Below, piece after piece: positions 11,001 to 24,469 of a stretch of 64,000 nucleotides of DNA. The notes below the pieces were generated by a model, which was given only the letters and a program-made list of their open reading frames with translations, was not told the origin of the DNA and did no database searches. The DNA is from Stercorarius parasiticus (Eukaryota; Chordata; Aves; Charadriiformes; Stercorariidae), in assembly GCA_013396915.1 (NCBI GenBank), contig VWZL01000674.1, positions 1 to 64,000 on the forward strand. The letters run 5' to 3'. Every line of letters begins with the position of its first letter. Position 1 is the stretch's first letter. The translations under genes and the position numbers were made by a program.

Positions 11001-14000
11001 TCGTAGTCTCTAAACAAGACCAAGAGTGTCTAACCGTCCTTGTTCCTTTAAAGGCATTTTCTTGCGTGGTTTCTAACAGTCTTTACACCAGCTGGTCACA
11101 GAAAGGCTTCCTACTGCCAACAGTTAAACTGTTACGTCCAGAAACTGTTCAACCAAAATCCAGTGTAAGTAGTGCAACAAATAATGACAAAGAAAAATAT
11201 GGTAGAAAAAAACAACTTGCAATGGGAAGGACAGTCAAGTGCTAACCATGCAATTTTTGGTCTTCACCAGGAAAACCTATACACTAGAAGAGATGCGTAT
11301 TAGTTCTGATATGTTTATGCACACTATTTGTTTTTCCTGAAACACCCCACAGCCTTATAGCTATTATATTGTTCATGTGAGCTCCTTAATTCAACAGAGA
11401 CATCTACTGTCTAGTCTTTGATACAAGACCGATGTGCAAAGTAATGACCACACACACATTTTCTGCAGTCATCTATCCAACAGATATCCACGTGTCCCTG
11501 TCTGAGCACCTCAGAGGATGAGAACCTCAGCCTGCCCTGCAAGATGCCAGTTAAGGAGTAATTCAAGGTTTCAAATTTTGAATATGACAAAAAGTAGGCC
11601 TTTTGTATTGAAAAGATCTGTAATACTCAGGCTTAGCGGTCTGAAAGAAGCCATTATTGAAGTCATTGGGTTTTCTTCCTGTCTATGGCAAAGCCTAGAA
11701 CTGTTGCATGATACTTTTAGATACTCTCCACTTGTCTTGACTGACACAAAAAATGTTTAAGTACAGAAAAAAAAAGGATGCTTTCCAGAGATAGAAGCTG
11801 CAATGGCCAAGCATGTCACAGCTAATTTTTGCATTACTGATGATCATCAATGCAGAACTCCACACTAAGAATAATGACTGATGCTGAAAGGTGAGACTAC
11901 CATACCATGACACAAGACCACAGCTTTTCACTATGGTGAACACCTTCACAATTACAGGCATGGATTTACTGCTCAGGCCTTTCAAGAACTTCACGGAGGA
12001 CCCAGTGATGGCAGAGAGTCGGTATTGTCATTCTGTGGCCCTGAGAAGTAGTTGGGGATGGCAGAAACCAGAAGGTCCAGGGTGGATACAACGGTGGTGA
12101 GATGAGAAAAAGTTGTAACCAGCTCAGTTGTTCTACTGTTCTTTCACCCAATCCTGATATATACACAGAGTTCCCAGGAGAAAAATCAGCTGCGAGGTGG
12201 AATACACTTTGCAGGGAAAAGTACCAGTGGTGCTTCTGGGCTGGAGAACAGGGGGAGGCCCGCTCCTCTAATAGCCAAACTCGGTGTTGCCTAGTCTATA
12301 CCCAACGCAGAAAATCTATCTTTCAGGGACCTGACAAACTGTTCACATTTCAGCTCCATCACCGACTGCTATAAGATAAAAAAAAGTGAGAAAGCAATCT
12401 GTCAGAATTCCTCAGAAAGGTCCTGAAATCCTGTGAAAATGGAGACTGGACCATATCAATCCCCTCAAGAACCCACCTGAATCTCCACTTGATTTACCAA
12501 ATATCAGAGAGGGAGAAATATCTTTGAAAACGGAACAAACAAATGCCACCCACCAGAGACATCCTGATCTTCTAAGCAGCAATGAAGGCTTTATGAGCAG
12601 TGGTATCCACCACAGGGCACAAGTCTCCAGCAGTGCACACGTCTGCTTAGGGGCTGGTATCACCGAACACCAGATAAAATGCAAAAGTGCTTTCCTGTGG
12701 GCATTACCGGGTGCCTCTCTGTCAAGTATCAGAGAGAGACAAGACAACCCCCAGCTCCAGAATAAACCCCTACGGTCATACCTAACTAATCAAAGGGTAG
12801 GGAAAATGGAACGAAATGCAGGCAGCTTTCCAAGAGAATGCCTGTCTGCTGACGGGTGAAGCAATGATGAAGTTGCTCAGGTGAAAACAGTAGCAAGTGC
12901 CATTTTCTCTCAAAAGTTTTACTACTTCTTTTCTTCTGGCCATTTCCAGTGATAGGTTCTTTTTCTAGAAGAGATGTAAAATGTTTATTAGCTTGTGTAT
13001 TACAACACTGAGCTTCTGTTAGGGAGTCGATGCCTAATCTTTGACAAATCCTGGATGCCTGTTAACTCGAGGCCGCGTACCAACGCTCCCGGGTGCCAGT
13101 GGCTGCTCTTCTTCTGGAGGCTGTATTGAACACCACCAACTGCTCTCCTCAGGCTGCTTGACAAGCTTCCTGTTCTTCACGTTGACACAAGTTCCCTTCT
13201 AGTCCTCCAACGGCTTTTCAGTAGAACACAATCTAAGAGAACCTCATTTACTGAGAAGTGTGGGCAGCCCACAGTCTTAGAGCAAACAGTTTCCTAGTGG
13301 GTGTATGAGGCAGCATCACTATTTTCCTCTGCCAGTTACTGAAGATCTTATGATAATGTCCAATTAGACAGTATGGTCCATTACCACAGCTTTGTCTTCA
13401 AGAGACAGATGAGGAAAACTGAGTTTTTAGCTGGTTTAGCCCTTGCATTTTTTATGGAGGCAGCTCACAGTTCAAGAATTGACTCTTCAGAAAGATGTTT
13501 CCCTTACCAACTCATAAAGAGACATAGTTCTTACTCATTAATAATGTGTAAATGTAGTCTATTCTTACAACGATGCCCAAGGAGACTCAAAATTTTGCAG
13601 GTGCTGGTAACTATTCCTAAATCACACCAGTGATGACGAAACATATATGAACCATTATCATATTTATCAACTCTCAGTTTAAGAAACTCATCCTAAAATG
13701 GGGATAACAAAAATAGCTGATTGCGATCTTTCAGGAGGCAACTGCTCACCTTCTCTCATAAATTTATACTATGAACTAACTGTTGGTCCCTTCCTTAATG
13801 CAAATAGTGCCATCATCACAAAAATCACCATGCACAACTCTTGGAAGATTAATTTGTTCTAGCATCTTCGAGTAAAATAAGAGTATCAGCACAGTAATCT
13901 GCGAGCGCCCACAACGTGCTAAATGTGAGATGGATGTGGATGGATGATACCAGAAAATTAAGCTGAAAATTCATTACTGTCAGCACCACTGGAATAAACA

Positions 14001-15660
14001 TTCCCATCAATTCAAGTGTTGTGACAAAGCCATAACGTAGTACCAACAGGCCAGTTCTGCTAAAGTGGATTCCAACAAGTGACACGACCTCCTCAAGGCA
14101 TCCTGACCACTCAGCTCAGGAGAACCAGTATGAGCACTGGTGGCAAGTGAACATGTCCTTCCTTTGCCTGTTGTTCACACCAGCTACACTTTCCCCATCT
14201 TTATGAAGCACATAAATATTGTGAGATCATTCACCCTCCCTGGAAGAAGGTGTGAACATTACAGGGCCCCATCTCACGGTTGCACTAGCGCAGTCCCTGC
14301 CCAGCCACCGCCGGCACCAGGGGAGCAGGGGATAACGCCTGGCGAAGGGCCCAGGAGAAACTGAAATGACCAACACCTCTTTTCCGCACCGCAAACACCT
14401 GCCGTAAATTCCATTGGAGTGCTGACCAGTAGCCTCTGATGAAGCCTTTCATCCCAGGCCTGAGCTGCAGGCAGGACCTGCTGTCCCACTACAGGCACAC
14501 TGACGTCCCATCACATAGAGCAAACCAACATCTGGTCTTTCTGTCACTTAGCCGCACAGTGAGGCCCACAACAGGAGACTTAATGCCAGTTCCACAAGGT
14601 AAAATAGAAAATAAAGAAATAAGCAAGTCAACTGACTGTTAACTACTGATTTTTAAGGACAAGTGAGGTGAGGGATTTGGCGAAACAAAGCTGCAGCTGG
14701 AGGCGGAACTGGTTTACCCTGGGAGTTACTCCTTCTCCTAAAGCATCAATGTTGGATGTGGTAGCTCCAGGTTTGCCTCATTCATCACTGCTGACTAGGA
14801 AGTTCTTCAATCCAAGTGGACTGGCCCAAGTCCAAACACGGTAGTGTAAGGAGAAGAATTTATTTTCTTCCACAAGCAGACAGCTTGCTAGAAATCCCAT
14901 GGATATTCCCAGATAATTAGAGCTGTCTCAAATGAAAGCAGGCTCCCAGAGAAGGTGCTTCCCTTGCACCGTTACTGATATACTGCACTTGCCCTCAAGA
15001 CGTGCGCCTCAGTCGTTTCTTCACCTGGGTTGATCCCTTCAAGGAGGACTGTTAAACAGAATGGGAACTACTTTGAAATTCAAGGCAATTTGTCAAACCT
15101 GCTGAAATCTGTTGCAGCATCCTCTCCCTCATTTCATTCCCTACCCTGTCCCGTTCACCCATTTTTATTTTAGAGGGAAACTGAGCAAAAATTACTTATA
15201 AGGAAAACCTAGAGTTGCAAAGGAGAAAGGTCTACTCTTAGTTCTGGATGTAATATTATAAAAGAGGATACCACTCTCCATTAATTACTAAATAACAAAT
15301 AGTAGGCAAAATACTTCTAGAGCAAATTTTATTATCAGATTATTCATCTTACCTGTGAAAAAAGTTACCAACAGGCTACCTTACCCCACGGGAATGTGAA
15401 GCTCATTACTGGCCTCAGTCTCTAGTTACCAGAATTTCCCACAACTGTTTACAAAATTATTCTCTCTAACTGAAAGGTAGTTTAAAAAAATACACTAAAT
15501 GTGTAAAGGGCCTTGATAAATTCATTAGAGAGTAACACTTTTAAATCTATTTTGCATGTAAAATAAAACCCTAGAAAAAGTTAATTAAAGGGAGTTTTTC
15601 ATGACTCCTCCCCCTTTTTCAACATCTTATTTTCAGTTTTAGGTCACTCAACACTTCTTC
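8004..15660 (-). other. MCTP1: MCTP1 upstream intron, block 3
   Basis: Unique-looking intron. GC-richer patches lie near 9800-9930, 12540-12860, 13060-13160 and 14270-14370. Paired overlapping open frames on opposite strands there (12412-12859 and 14140-14498) show no recognisable domains. No transposon, RNA gene or splice-bounded coding exon is recognised. Confidence 0.55.
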
Positions 15661-16136
15661 CCCTTCCACTCAGCACAGGTGAGGCCACATCTGGAGCGCC
15701 GAGGCTGCCCGGTACGAGAAAGACGCAGACATATTGCAGCAAATCCAACGGCGTGTCACAAAGATGACGAAGGGATTGGAGCATCTGTTGTATGAGGAAA
15801 GGCTGAGAGAGCTGGGACTGCTCCACCTAGAGAAGAGGAGTTTCCTATTCAGGAGGGAGGTCCTACTCATGCGTGTAATACCAGCCAGGCTCTTAGCGGT
15901 GCCCTGTGACAGAAGAGGCATATTGGATATTTCACTTTAACTGTGAGAAATAGCTATCTTTCCTGTATGGGGGTGCTCAAATACTGGAACAAGTTGCCCA
16001 GAGAGTGTCCCTGAAGACACTCAAAACCTTCCCTGACATGGTACTGGGCAACCTGCTTGAGATGACCCTTCCCTGAGCAAGAGGTTCAACTGGGCTATCT
16101 CCAGAGGTCCCAGCAAACCTTGGCTGTTCTGTGAGT
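15661..16136 (+). mobile_element. CR1 LINE fragment, diverged, ORF2 end plus 3' end
   Basis: It opens with a CAGCACAGGTGAGGCCACAT block, runs through GAAAGGCTGAGAGAGCTGGG and GGAACAAGTTGCCCAGAGAG, and closes with a degenerate TGGCTGTTCTGTGAGTCT end. These are ordered CR1 landmarks. The frame is broken by several indels and stops, with one open piece (EHLLYEERLRELGLLHLEKR) at about 15779-15838. Divergence and loss of the terminal octamers suggest an old insertion. It lies antisense to MCTP1. Confidence 0.92.
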
Positions 16137-16510
16137 CTCTACTACTTTGAAATATCGTAATAAATAAAGTATACGCTGACATCAGCTACCTTTTCTCAAA
16201 GCATTGCTTTGCCTTCCACTTCTGGCTGCCCTGGTACGGCAGCGCTGCAGTTGGCATTCAGAGCTACCACCCTCTCCACCCCTTAAGAGCAGAGTATGGC
16301 CAAGACACACAACAACCCTGAACATGTGAAAACAAGCCTATACGTATATATATGCCTTGCATTTATGCTGCAGTGTTCACATATGTTGCAATTTAAACCC
16401 TTCCCCTGCACATTTCAGTCTTTTTCTGTAAAGAAATCCATTACTTTCAAAGGTACATCAAGACATACTGTGTATGACCAGATACACGAGGTTGCTTCCT
16501 GCATGCACCC

Positions 16511-16534
16511 GAGAGTGCATTTACCTGCACTCTC
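16511..16534. repeat. Short perfect inverted repeat
   Basis: GAGAGTGCA and TGCACTCTC form 9-bp perfect arms around a 6-nt loop. It is too short for a confident structural call. Confidence 0.6.
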
Positions 16535-18197
16535 AAAAATCCCGAGAGTATAACCTTTTTCAAAAATGAAAAAAAAATTGCTTCTTTAAGCAGAATAAAT
16601 GAAAATCATCATGAAGCGAATTAGATCTGACTTTCATCTGTGAAGAATTATTCTGTTCCCAGGACAAGCAAAAAGAACGAGCACTCCTGTGCGATTCTGG
16701 TTTTAAGAAGATTATTGGAAGTTACATGGGCTGTCTGAGTACATTTTTGCAAGTACACAGGCGCTTGCACTCATGAGCACGTGATTTATGCACAAAGTAA
16801 ATGGGGAAATAAAAGCAATCTGTGAGAGGATGAAAATAACACTGAAAATACAAAAATCACATACTTTTTTCTGTCTCAAATAAACCTTAAATTCCTAAAG
16901 CTATCAAATTGTGAAGCATTAAAATCGTGTCTGCATTTCCTTTTTCTATTTTTCCCAAAGAATAAGTTTCAGGCAGATGCAGCACGATCCTAATTTCTGA
17001 CAGCTAGCATTTCTGCCACCTCTAGAGAAACTTGCAATATCACGCACAAAAATCCTCTCACTTGCCTGAAGAGTGCAGAATTACACTGCAAGTTCTGTCA
17101 AACATGGCACATGAAGGATAACTCAAATGGGAACCAGCGACAGGTGTCACATCCATATCAAAGATGATCTGTGAACAATTAGCTGTCTCCATTTCAAAGT
17201 GAGATAAATACCTGAAGCCAACATACATGCCATATGCACCATTCCCTTTAAAAAAAGTCATCTTCAGTCATTGTATTTAAAAATACGCTGTCCACATTTT
17301 CACAATAGAAAACCATACTGAAATATTCTTAATTTTCCACATTATTAATCCTAATCAATTAGATACATAAATATACACACACTTTACATAACCTAGGTTA
17401 TTCAGAAGGAGTTTTCTATTTCAATTATATGATGGAGTTATATTTTAAATTTTGGGAAATATAACTAGCACAACGCGGCATTTGACTTATTTTTAATTAA
17501 CTTTAAAGCAAATACAGCGTTAGTGTTGCTATCAGTAAAACAACACTAAACTGCTTCTAAGAGGAACCTCCTTAGTGCTTGTTGTACTCAAGAGTTCAGA
17601 AGACCAATGTTACAAGGATAACACTGGTCTGTAAAATACAAATGGCAAAAAAACATTTTAAAAATAAGATTCCAATTTTACAGTCAAAGCTAGATTTATT
17701 CAACCTTCTGCTGCCTAGATATTTAGGTATGTTCAATTGCCATTAAGGAACGACAGTGTGCTACAGCCACAAAACCCCTAAAAATACACAAACTACTCAG
17801 CAGAAGACAGGTATCCGAGAGCAATTTAAAACAAAGGAGGACGGTGTTCCAACTACCAAACCCGTCAGTAACTAAATAAACAGATTCTTCCATTAACATG
17901 GAGAATTCAGGAAAAGAATGACAACAGTGAGATTTCAGAAAATCTGTATTATAACCTACTGCAGACATCAGTCTGTGATGCTGAGTGATGCCTCTCTCCG
18001 TGTCGTTCCGTACGCTCCAATCTGAGGGAGCAGCTTTCCTCGTTCTCTGTTACCCACTTAGGGCATGCAGTTTCCATCAAAAGCAAACATGTAATTATTT
18101 TCAAAACAGAGTTTTAAATCACCTCCGTTTTAAAGCTGGATGCATACTATATCAGAGCACGTTAGACCTTATAAAAAAACCTAAATTCCTACCTTAC

Positions 18198-18235
18198 CTG
18201 GTCCAAACTGAGAAGTTCCTCCAGCTTTCACCTGT
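18198..18235 (-). other. 38-nt exon-like segment, very weak
   Basis: On the minus strand CTGGCTTTTCAG is followed by 38 nt ending ...TTTGGACCAG, then GTAAGG. Both splice motifs are good, but the length is not a multiple of three and no known MCTP1 peptide matches. It could be a rare or untranslated exon, or chance. Confidence 0.08.
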
Positions 18236-21200
18236 CTGAAAAGCCAGGAGCGAGTTACAGGACTGCGTTAAGCACCTTCTCCTTCAGGAGGATACCTGCG
18301 GATGGGAGGCAGGCTGTGGGCTGACAGCTGCTCGGGGACGCGGCTCACCTCCAGCTGGCAGCAACAGCTCTGAGCACGCACCATGTGCCTGCCGCTGCCA
18401 ACTGCAGCCGCTCAGAACGAAAGTCAGATCGGTCCCGATACGTGAATGTGTTTCAACACATATTCCGAGGAAATGACTCAACTATCTTCACATCTTTAAA
18501 TACTGAAAGCTGCTTCCTCCCCCCCCGCCACTGCAGAAGAGGGTGTAATACGAAGGGTTCTCCCGTTCGCTTATTAAATATGGCTGTGAAACAAATATTA
18601 AAGCTCAACTGGTGAACCGTAAATTATAGACCATCCTTACACTGACTTTTTTTCAAATAATGTCTCGAGCGGAGAAATACTAAACTTAAGCGTTTGTTTT
18701 AACAAGTGCATATGTAAGTATTCCATGAAAATAAAAGAGAACTCATTCTTTCTATCCTAATATATTAATCCTGAAGATATTTTGAGATTTTAAAGCAGTG
18801 TGCAGATACCACCTGATATTCACCTCATAAAATTTCAAAAAAAATCCTTCTTGGCCATTACAGAAATATCAGAAGCTGAAAAAGAAGGAGTTGAGATAAG
18901 AAGGAAGCGATAAAAATGTAGATTTTACCCAACTGAATTTCAATATGCATTCAGTTATAACTGAATAAGTATTCTACAACTGGATATGCATTGTTATTTG
19001 TTTGGCAGTAGAGCCTGTCCGGTCTTACATACCTGTAGCGTGACACTTAAATTATTTCCTTAATCTCTACCCATTGAAGAAAATCTTGGTTTAATTTAGC
19101 TTGAATCTTGACAGAGAAACGTCTCTCCTTAAAATCTCTGTGTCTTGCACATTTTGTAGTGATTTCTGTTCCTTTAACATCCCTCTCTACCAGGCTGCTT
19201 CTGATCTATGGGTTCTCAGTTTTCTGGGGTTTAGTTTCTCTGCAGTAAATATAATATTCTGCAAGCGATGAGAAACGCACCCCTGGATGCTTGGGACCCC
19301 TCTCAGGTTGGTGCAGTTCACCCAGGAATAAGCAAGTCTAGATTTAAATCCAGTGGTGTGATTCTGAAATACTTGTTTTAAACCTTATGGATAATCAGAA
19401 AGCACACAGCAGACTGCAGCCAAACCGCTTTCCTCAGGATTCATGTTTAAAACATTGAAATAACTCATTTATTATGTATCATTAACGGCTGTAGTGAAGC
19501 ACTGTTAAGAGTTCCAGATTCTTCCCTCAATGGCACCTTGCTACAAAGCAGAAGAGTTTGGTGGAATTAGTTATCTCGCATCACGTATAGCCAACTTGCA
19601 CACTAGACTTAGTCACAATGTTCGACCTTTTTCTTAATTTTAGCTTAGTTTATCACTTCAGAATGCTTTTGGCATTCACTTCAGGATAGAAAAATAAAAA
19701 TCACCCCTAAAGAAAAAAGAGCGCACGTCAGAATCACTCACCTAAGGAAGGAGCCTGTGACTACAGGTTCTGATAGACCTGGATGAGATGCGATACACTG
19801 AAATAATAGAAATCATAGCAAATGGGTGCAGAAGAAACCTCCAGACGTCATCACTCCCATGGCATGAAGAAAGATCATACATGTGACAGACATACGACAC
19901 ACACATGGCCGCATATATGACACGACCAACATCTCCATGCCAACAGGTGAAGACAACCTATGTTCTGGCAGACCTCCTCACTACCAGCACCCGGAAGTAA
20001 CTTAGGAGAATAAATTAGTAAGGAGTAAAGCATCTCCTTTCTCTACTACAAGATATATTTTCCCAAAACCAGCAAAGTTTTATTTAAAAAAATGACAGGG
20101 AGTGATGGTTTTGTGATGAAGATAGGTAGCTTCTGTGGCTTCAGATACAGGCACCTGCCCTTGCCTGTATCATTTAATCCCTCTATGCCTCATTTTCGAC
20201 CACTGGAAGCAGTGTAATAGTTCTCCCTGACTTTGCAGATGAACAGCACAGCACTCGGATATTGCTGTGAGAGGGTCCACGAAAAGAACAGTAACATTTG
20301 TTATCTCCCTGACTGCCGCTCCGGAGAACAATGAATTCATTTTTAAGTAGCACATATGTTGCTGTCCTCATTTAATGGCAATTTCCAAAGAACTTCACGT
20401 ATTTTCCACAGAGGGAAAGCAAGCAATGGAGAACAAAACACTACAGAAAGAAGAAACTGTAAGGTGTACGTTTTTTTAAGCAATGTCATCTATCACTGCT
20501 GTCTGCCTTCAAAGCAATAAACCCCATCTGCTCCAAACTAATAAATACTAAAAGACAGGTTCTTACATATGGACAAAACCCATCTGGGAAGAGCTCTTTG
20601 CAGAAATGGCTTGAAAAATGGTAAAACAGCCATCACTTTTCATGATGATAAAAGAAAGCACTTTGCTTCTCAAGATCACAACAACATGGTGAGACAGGGA
20701 TGCTGCTGATGGGGACCCACCGCAACCAGCCCCTTAGACTTGTGGATAAAACAGGGAGATGGAGATCACCGAATTTCCCATCAGGTGCACTCTTGGGAAG
20801 GTAATCTCTTCTTGAGCGATGCCTCCTGAGCTCCCCGTCATCCGGCCAGTCCCAACAGCCACTCTCCTGTGTCCCCATGCTGAGGGCTTCCCCCAAAGCC
20901 ACGGATGACTTCTCTTCCGTGACAGCAAAGGGGCAAAGGACATGAGCATGGACCAAGAAGTGCCGTCCAGAGCGGTCAAGGGGGTGCTTGGATGAAAAGG
21001 TGTGATACTGAGCACCCCGCACTACAGCATACACGCAGTGCTGTGCATCTCCCACAACGCTGGCAGAAGGCCTTTTTGTGGTCGTCTTTTTTTCGTTTTC
21101 AGAATGTGCCTCTCTCCTTAGTTTCTAAAGGCACATGAATTGTTACTAACAAATGTTTTGCAAATTTGGTTTCTGAAACTCTATTAAAACGGACAAGAAA

Positions 21201-23462
21201 TCAGTCATTTGGAAGGTAAAACATGTCTCAGCTCTCCGCTGTGAGAAATTAAACAGCAGACAATGGACCTGGGACGCTGAGTAAAGTGTGTTTAAAACGT
21301 GCAGTTTCTGCTGAAGCTCAAATGCCAATAAACACACACAATAAAAGCACTTTCTACAGAATCCACGCACACCTTTCAGTTAGATGACTTCACTTTTGAA
21401 GCAATTGTCTGAAAAGATTCTTTACTCATATTCAGAAATAATAAACTGTTGATTAACTACACCCCAATCTAGTCATTTGAGAAACGGATTGTACATTGAC
21501 CTGAAAGACTGGAACAACTTGCTTCAGCTCTTCCACTTAGACAACAGTGTTATTTCTCTTAAGAAAACTTTACAGCTTCATGAGCAGCATCTGGTTTCCC
21601 AGATTTTGCTGCACCGATCAAAAGGAAAACACTACCTACAGGAGTTTCGTAACGTTGCTCCCCAATTTAGCATTCTAAATTAATACAGAATTAATGAGAT
21701 GGCTCCTGTTGGTATTGGTAGGATAAGGGGAAAATGATTTTCATTTCATGAAAAGACAGTAATTGTAACCCTGCAACAACGTCTGATTAGAAGGATACAA
21801 GTATATTCATTCAATATTGAACTGACAAGTACCGTATTTCTTTCAACTCAAGAATTTTGCTTAATGCGATAGGATTTTTTTCTTAATTTCAGAGGACTTT
21901 CACGGCTGGTGGACGCCTAATCTCCTAATGACAGGCACATTTAGCACCACTTGGGTCGCCCTGTGAGCAGCAGAAGGATGTCTCAGGCTGCGCAGACGGG
22001 GAGGACGCCACTGGGCCAGCGCTCCCTCTGCCATTCACCCCGTGGGGCCTTAAATTCGTCACCGAGAGACACGACAGCAACCATAACCATTAACGGCGAC
22101 AGTTCAATACTGGTACCAAAACTGTGACGCAGCTAGTGTGAATAATTTACGTGAGTTAAAACTACTAACAACAATTTCCCTATACCTTGACCAATGCCTC
22201 CGAGCGTTCTCCTTTGTCCAGTGACAGCATACTTCATCTGAATTTGTTATTAATTACTTCTGCCCACACGAATTATTTCTGCAGATGGAATCAAATACAC
22301 TTTACTAAGTTATTGAGTTCCCTAAGAAAATGTGAAAAAACCCTAAAAAATAAATAATTATTTTACTGAGTATGTACGCCTTTACAGGCTTCTGGCTCTA
22401 CCCCTGCAGACCACTAAGGAGTCGGTTACTGCCAGCTGGAAAGAAAACTCAAACCAGCCACTCCTTGTACATGTGGAAGGCTTGGGAATGAGTACTCCAG
22501 TCCTGCCCACCCTGAGCACACCTCTCCCAAAAAGCAGCCATGAGAGTGCATCTTCCTCCTGAGAGGACTAGGCTTCTCATGCCCATCTGCCCGTTATACA
22601 AATGACGGGTGATGAGGAGGAAGAGGCCTTTCAATACAAATCAGGGCAAAAACTTCAAACACAAGGACCACAGCTGTCCTTTCAAGAAGTTCACAACAAA
22701 CCCTGGTAGAGGGGATTTCTGTAGACATAGTGAACAGCGAGTCTGGAAGAGAAACAAAAGATCATCTACGAATTTCCCATGGAAGACAGCATCTACCAAA
22801 CAGTCTGCTAGAACTCAGTTATCTCCTATCAGTTCCATCACTTGCACTTTCACACTACTAGACGACAGAGAGTAAAAATGTTTGTTCACAAAAGAATTGC
22901 CTGAGGTGGGGATATGGGAGAGGCTGTTAAATCAAGATCTAAAAGAGGAAAACACAAATATACAATATTTAGACCAACAAGAGTTCTAGAAGGCTTGGAA
23001 CAGCTGCTGCAAACAGGCACTGATGCTGGGGCCCGGTCCTCTGCCACCACATCAGGCAGAGAGCGTGGCTTCACTGAACTTCTGAAGCAAGCCTGCTCAT
23101 CGGGGAAGAGCCAGCAGCCTACACAACAGCCTAGCTCACAATAGACCTTTAAAAATCAGAAAGATTATATGGTAAGATGCTGGTATAGAGAAGTGTGGAA
23201 GAATAGAAATTAAAAACAACCAGAAAACCAGACAGAGGTGTGATTTGTTTTTCCACATTTTACATTACTACTGCAGTTCATACTGGTTATCTGATTCTCT
23301 GCAATATATAAATACCTAAAGGTCTGGGGAATTCCACAGGCAGACGGCAGTGCTGCTCACCTACTGCTGGCACCCAGTGGCACCCACTTGTGCTTTGCTC
23401 ATCTGAAGAAGCCTATTTGCTTGCCAGATAGACCAAAGCTGGTAAGTTCTAAAGGAGGTCAC

Positions 23463-23944
23463 CAAAACCAAGGTAACATCCTGCTATGATGAGATGACTG
23501 GCTCACTGGGTGCAGGGAGGGCAGCAGGTGGTGTTCATCTCCACATTAACAAAGCTTCTGGCACCGTCTCCCATAATATCCTCGCTGACGAGCTGACAAA
23601 GCATGGAATGCCTACATGGACAGAAAGGCAGGCTGAAGAGTGGCTACACCACCAGGCTCAGAGTGGTGCAACCATCAGTATGAGGTCCATCTGCAGGCCA
23701 GTCACCAGCAGTGTGCCCCGAGGAGCAATACTGGGGCCAGTATGCTTAGCATCTTCTTTTTAGTCACCTGGAAGACAGGGCAGAGCCTGCCCCTCATCAT
23801 TCACAGATAGTGCAAAACTGGGAGAAGTGTCCAACACATCAGTCATGCTGCCATCCACAGGGACCTGGACAGGCTGGAGAAATGGGGAAGTGCCAAGTCC
23901 TGCCCCCAGAGAGGAACATCACCATATACCAGTAAACACTGGGG
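23463..23944 (+). mobile_element. Older CR1 LINE, 5' part (reverse-transcriptase region), interrupted by a younger CR1
   Basis: From about 23463 the sequence follows CR1 ORF2: TATGATGAGATGACTGGCTC, the SKAFDTVSHNIL region, the GVPQGSVLGP region and the FADDTKL region, then GGACCTGGACAGGCTGGAG. It runs to CACTGGGG, where CR1 would continue with GTTGACCTGCTGGAAAGC. That continuation instead appears after 24469, so a second CR1 has inserted here. The left border is uncertain because the match fades before 23463. Confidence 0.85.
23494..23820 (+). pseudogene. CR1 ORF2 reverse-transcriptase remnant
   Basis: The translation contains NKASGTVSHNILADELTKHG, then RPVTSSVPRGAILGPV, matching the CR1 reverse-transcriptase blocks usually read as SKAFDTVSHNILxxKL and RPVTSGVPQGSVLGPV. 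An in-frame stop follows at 23761-23763. A few codons on, in a shifted frame, DSAKLGE corresponds to the FADDTKLG motif, where the second catalytic Asp has been lost (DD to DS). Stops, frameshifts and the damaged YADD-like motif mean it cannot make an active enzyme. Confidence 0.8.
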
Positions 23945-24469
23945 CCCTGGAGTACCGTGTCCAGCTCTGGAGCCCTCAGCCCAAGAAGGACATGGACCCG
24001 TTGGAGCGGGTCCAGAGGAGGGCCACGAAGATGACCCAAGGGCTGGAGCCCCTCTGCTGTGAGGAGAGGCTGAGAGAGTTGGGGTTGTTCAGCCTGGAGA
24101 AGAGAAGGCTCCGGGGAGACCTTATAGCGGCCTTCCAGTCCCTGAAGGGGGCCTACAGGAAAGCCGGGGAGGGGCTGTTGGCGAGGGCATGTAGCCACAG
24201 GACGAGGGGCAATGGTTTTAAACCGGAGCAGGGTGGGTTTAGATCAGACATTAGGAAGAAGTTCTTTACAATGAGGGTGGTGAGACACTGGCCCAGGTTG
24301 CCCGGAGAGGCGGTGGAGGCCCCATCCCTGGAGACATTCAAGGCCAGGCTTGATGAGGCTCTGAGCAACCTGATCTAGTTAAAGATGTCCCTGCTCACTG
24401 CAAGGGGGTTGGGATAGATGGCCTTTAGAGGTCCCTTCCAACCCAACACATTCTACGATTCTATGATTC
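23945..24469 (+). mobile_element. Younger CR1 LINE nested inside an older CR1
   Basis: It starts within the CTGGAGTACCGTGTCCAGCT block of CR1 and runs unbroken through ORF2's C-terminal part. It ends GGTCCCTTCCAACCCAACAC followed by ATTCTACGATTCTATGATTC. The sequences on either side are consecutive pieces of one older, more diverged CR1, so this copy inserted second. Exact borders are good to a few bases. No clear target-site duplication is seen, which is normal for CR1. Confidence 0.88.
23947..24378 (+). pseudogene. CR1 ORF2 C-terminal part, still open to its natural stop
   Basis: One uninterrupted frame reads from LEYRVQLWSPQPKKD through RELGLFSLEKRRLRGDLIAA and RGNGFK to FKARLDEALSNLI and a TAG stop at 24376-24378. 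This is the typical C-terminal segment of avian CR1 ORF2 (the region after the reverse-transcriptase domain). Upstream the same frame continues from a Met at 23827 into the host CR1, so the 183-codon frame as a whole is a chimera of two insertions. Lacking endonuclease and reverse transcriptase, it is a dead-on-arrival fragment. Confidence 0.8.

Larger units (their letters stand above)
16137..23462 (-). other. MCTP1: MCTP1 upstream intron, block 4
   Basis: Unique-looking intron. It has GC-richer patches near 18290-18420, 20690-21060 and 21920-22080, a small perfect hairpin at 16511-16534, and a 38-nt exon-like segment at 18198-18235. The 140-codon minus-strand frame at 20633-21055 has no recognisable family. 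No transposon is recognised. Confidence 0.55.

Noticed and set aside
12412..12859. Two overlapping 111-codon frames on opposite strands
   Set aside because: Mutually antisense and without any recognisable family, consistent with a local drop in stop codons.
20633..21055. 140-codon minus-strand open frame
   Set aside because: Lies in a GC-richer patch where a second frame on the same strand is also open. The composition shows no family signature and there are no splice sites that define an exon.
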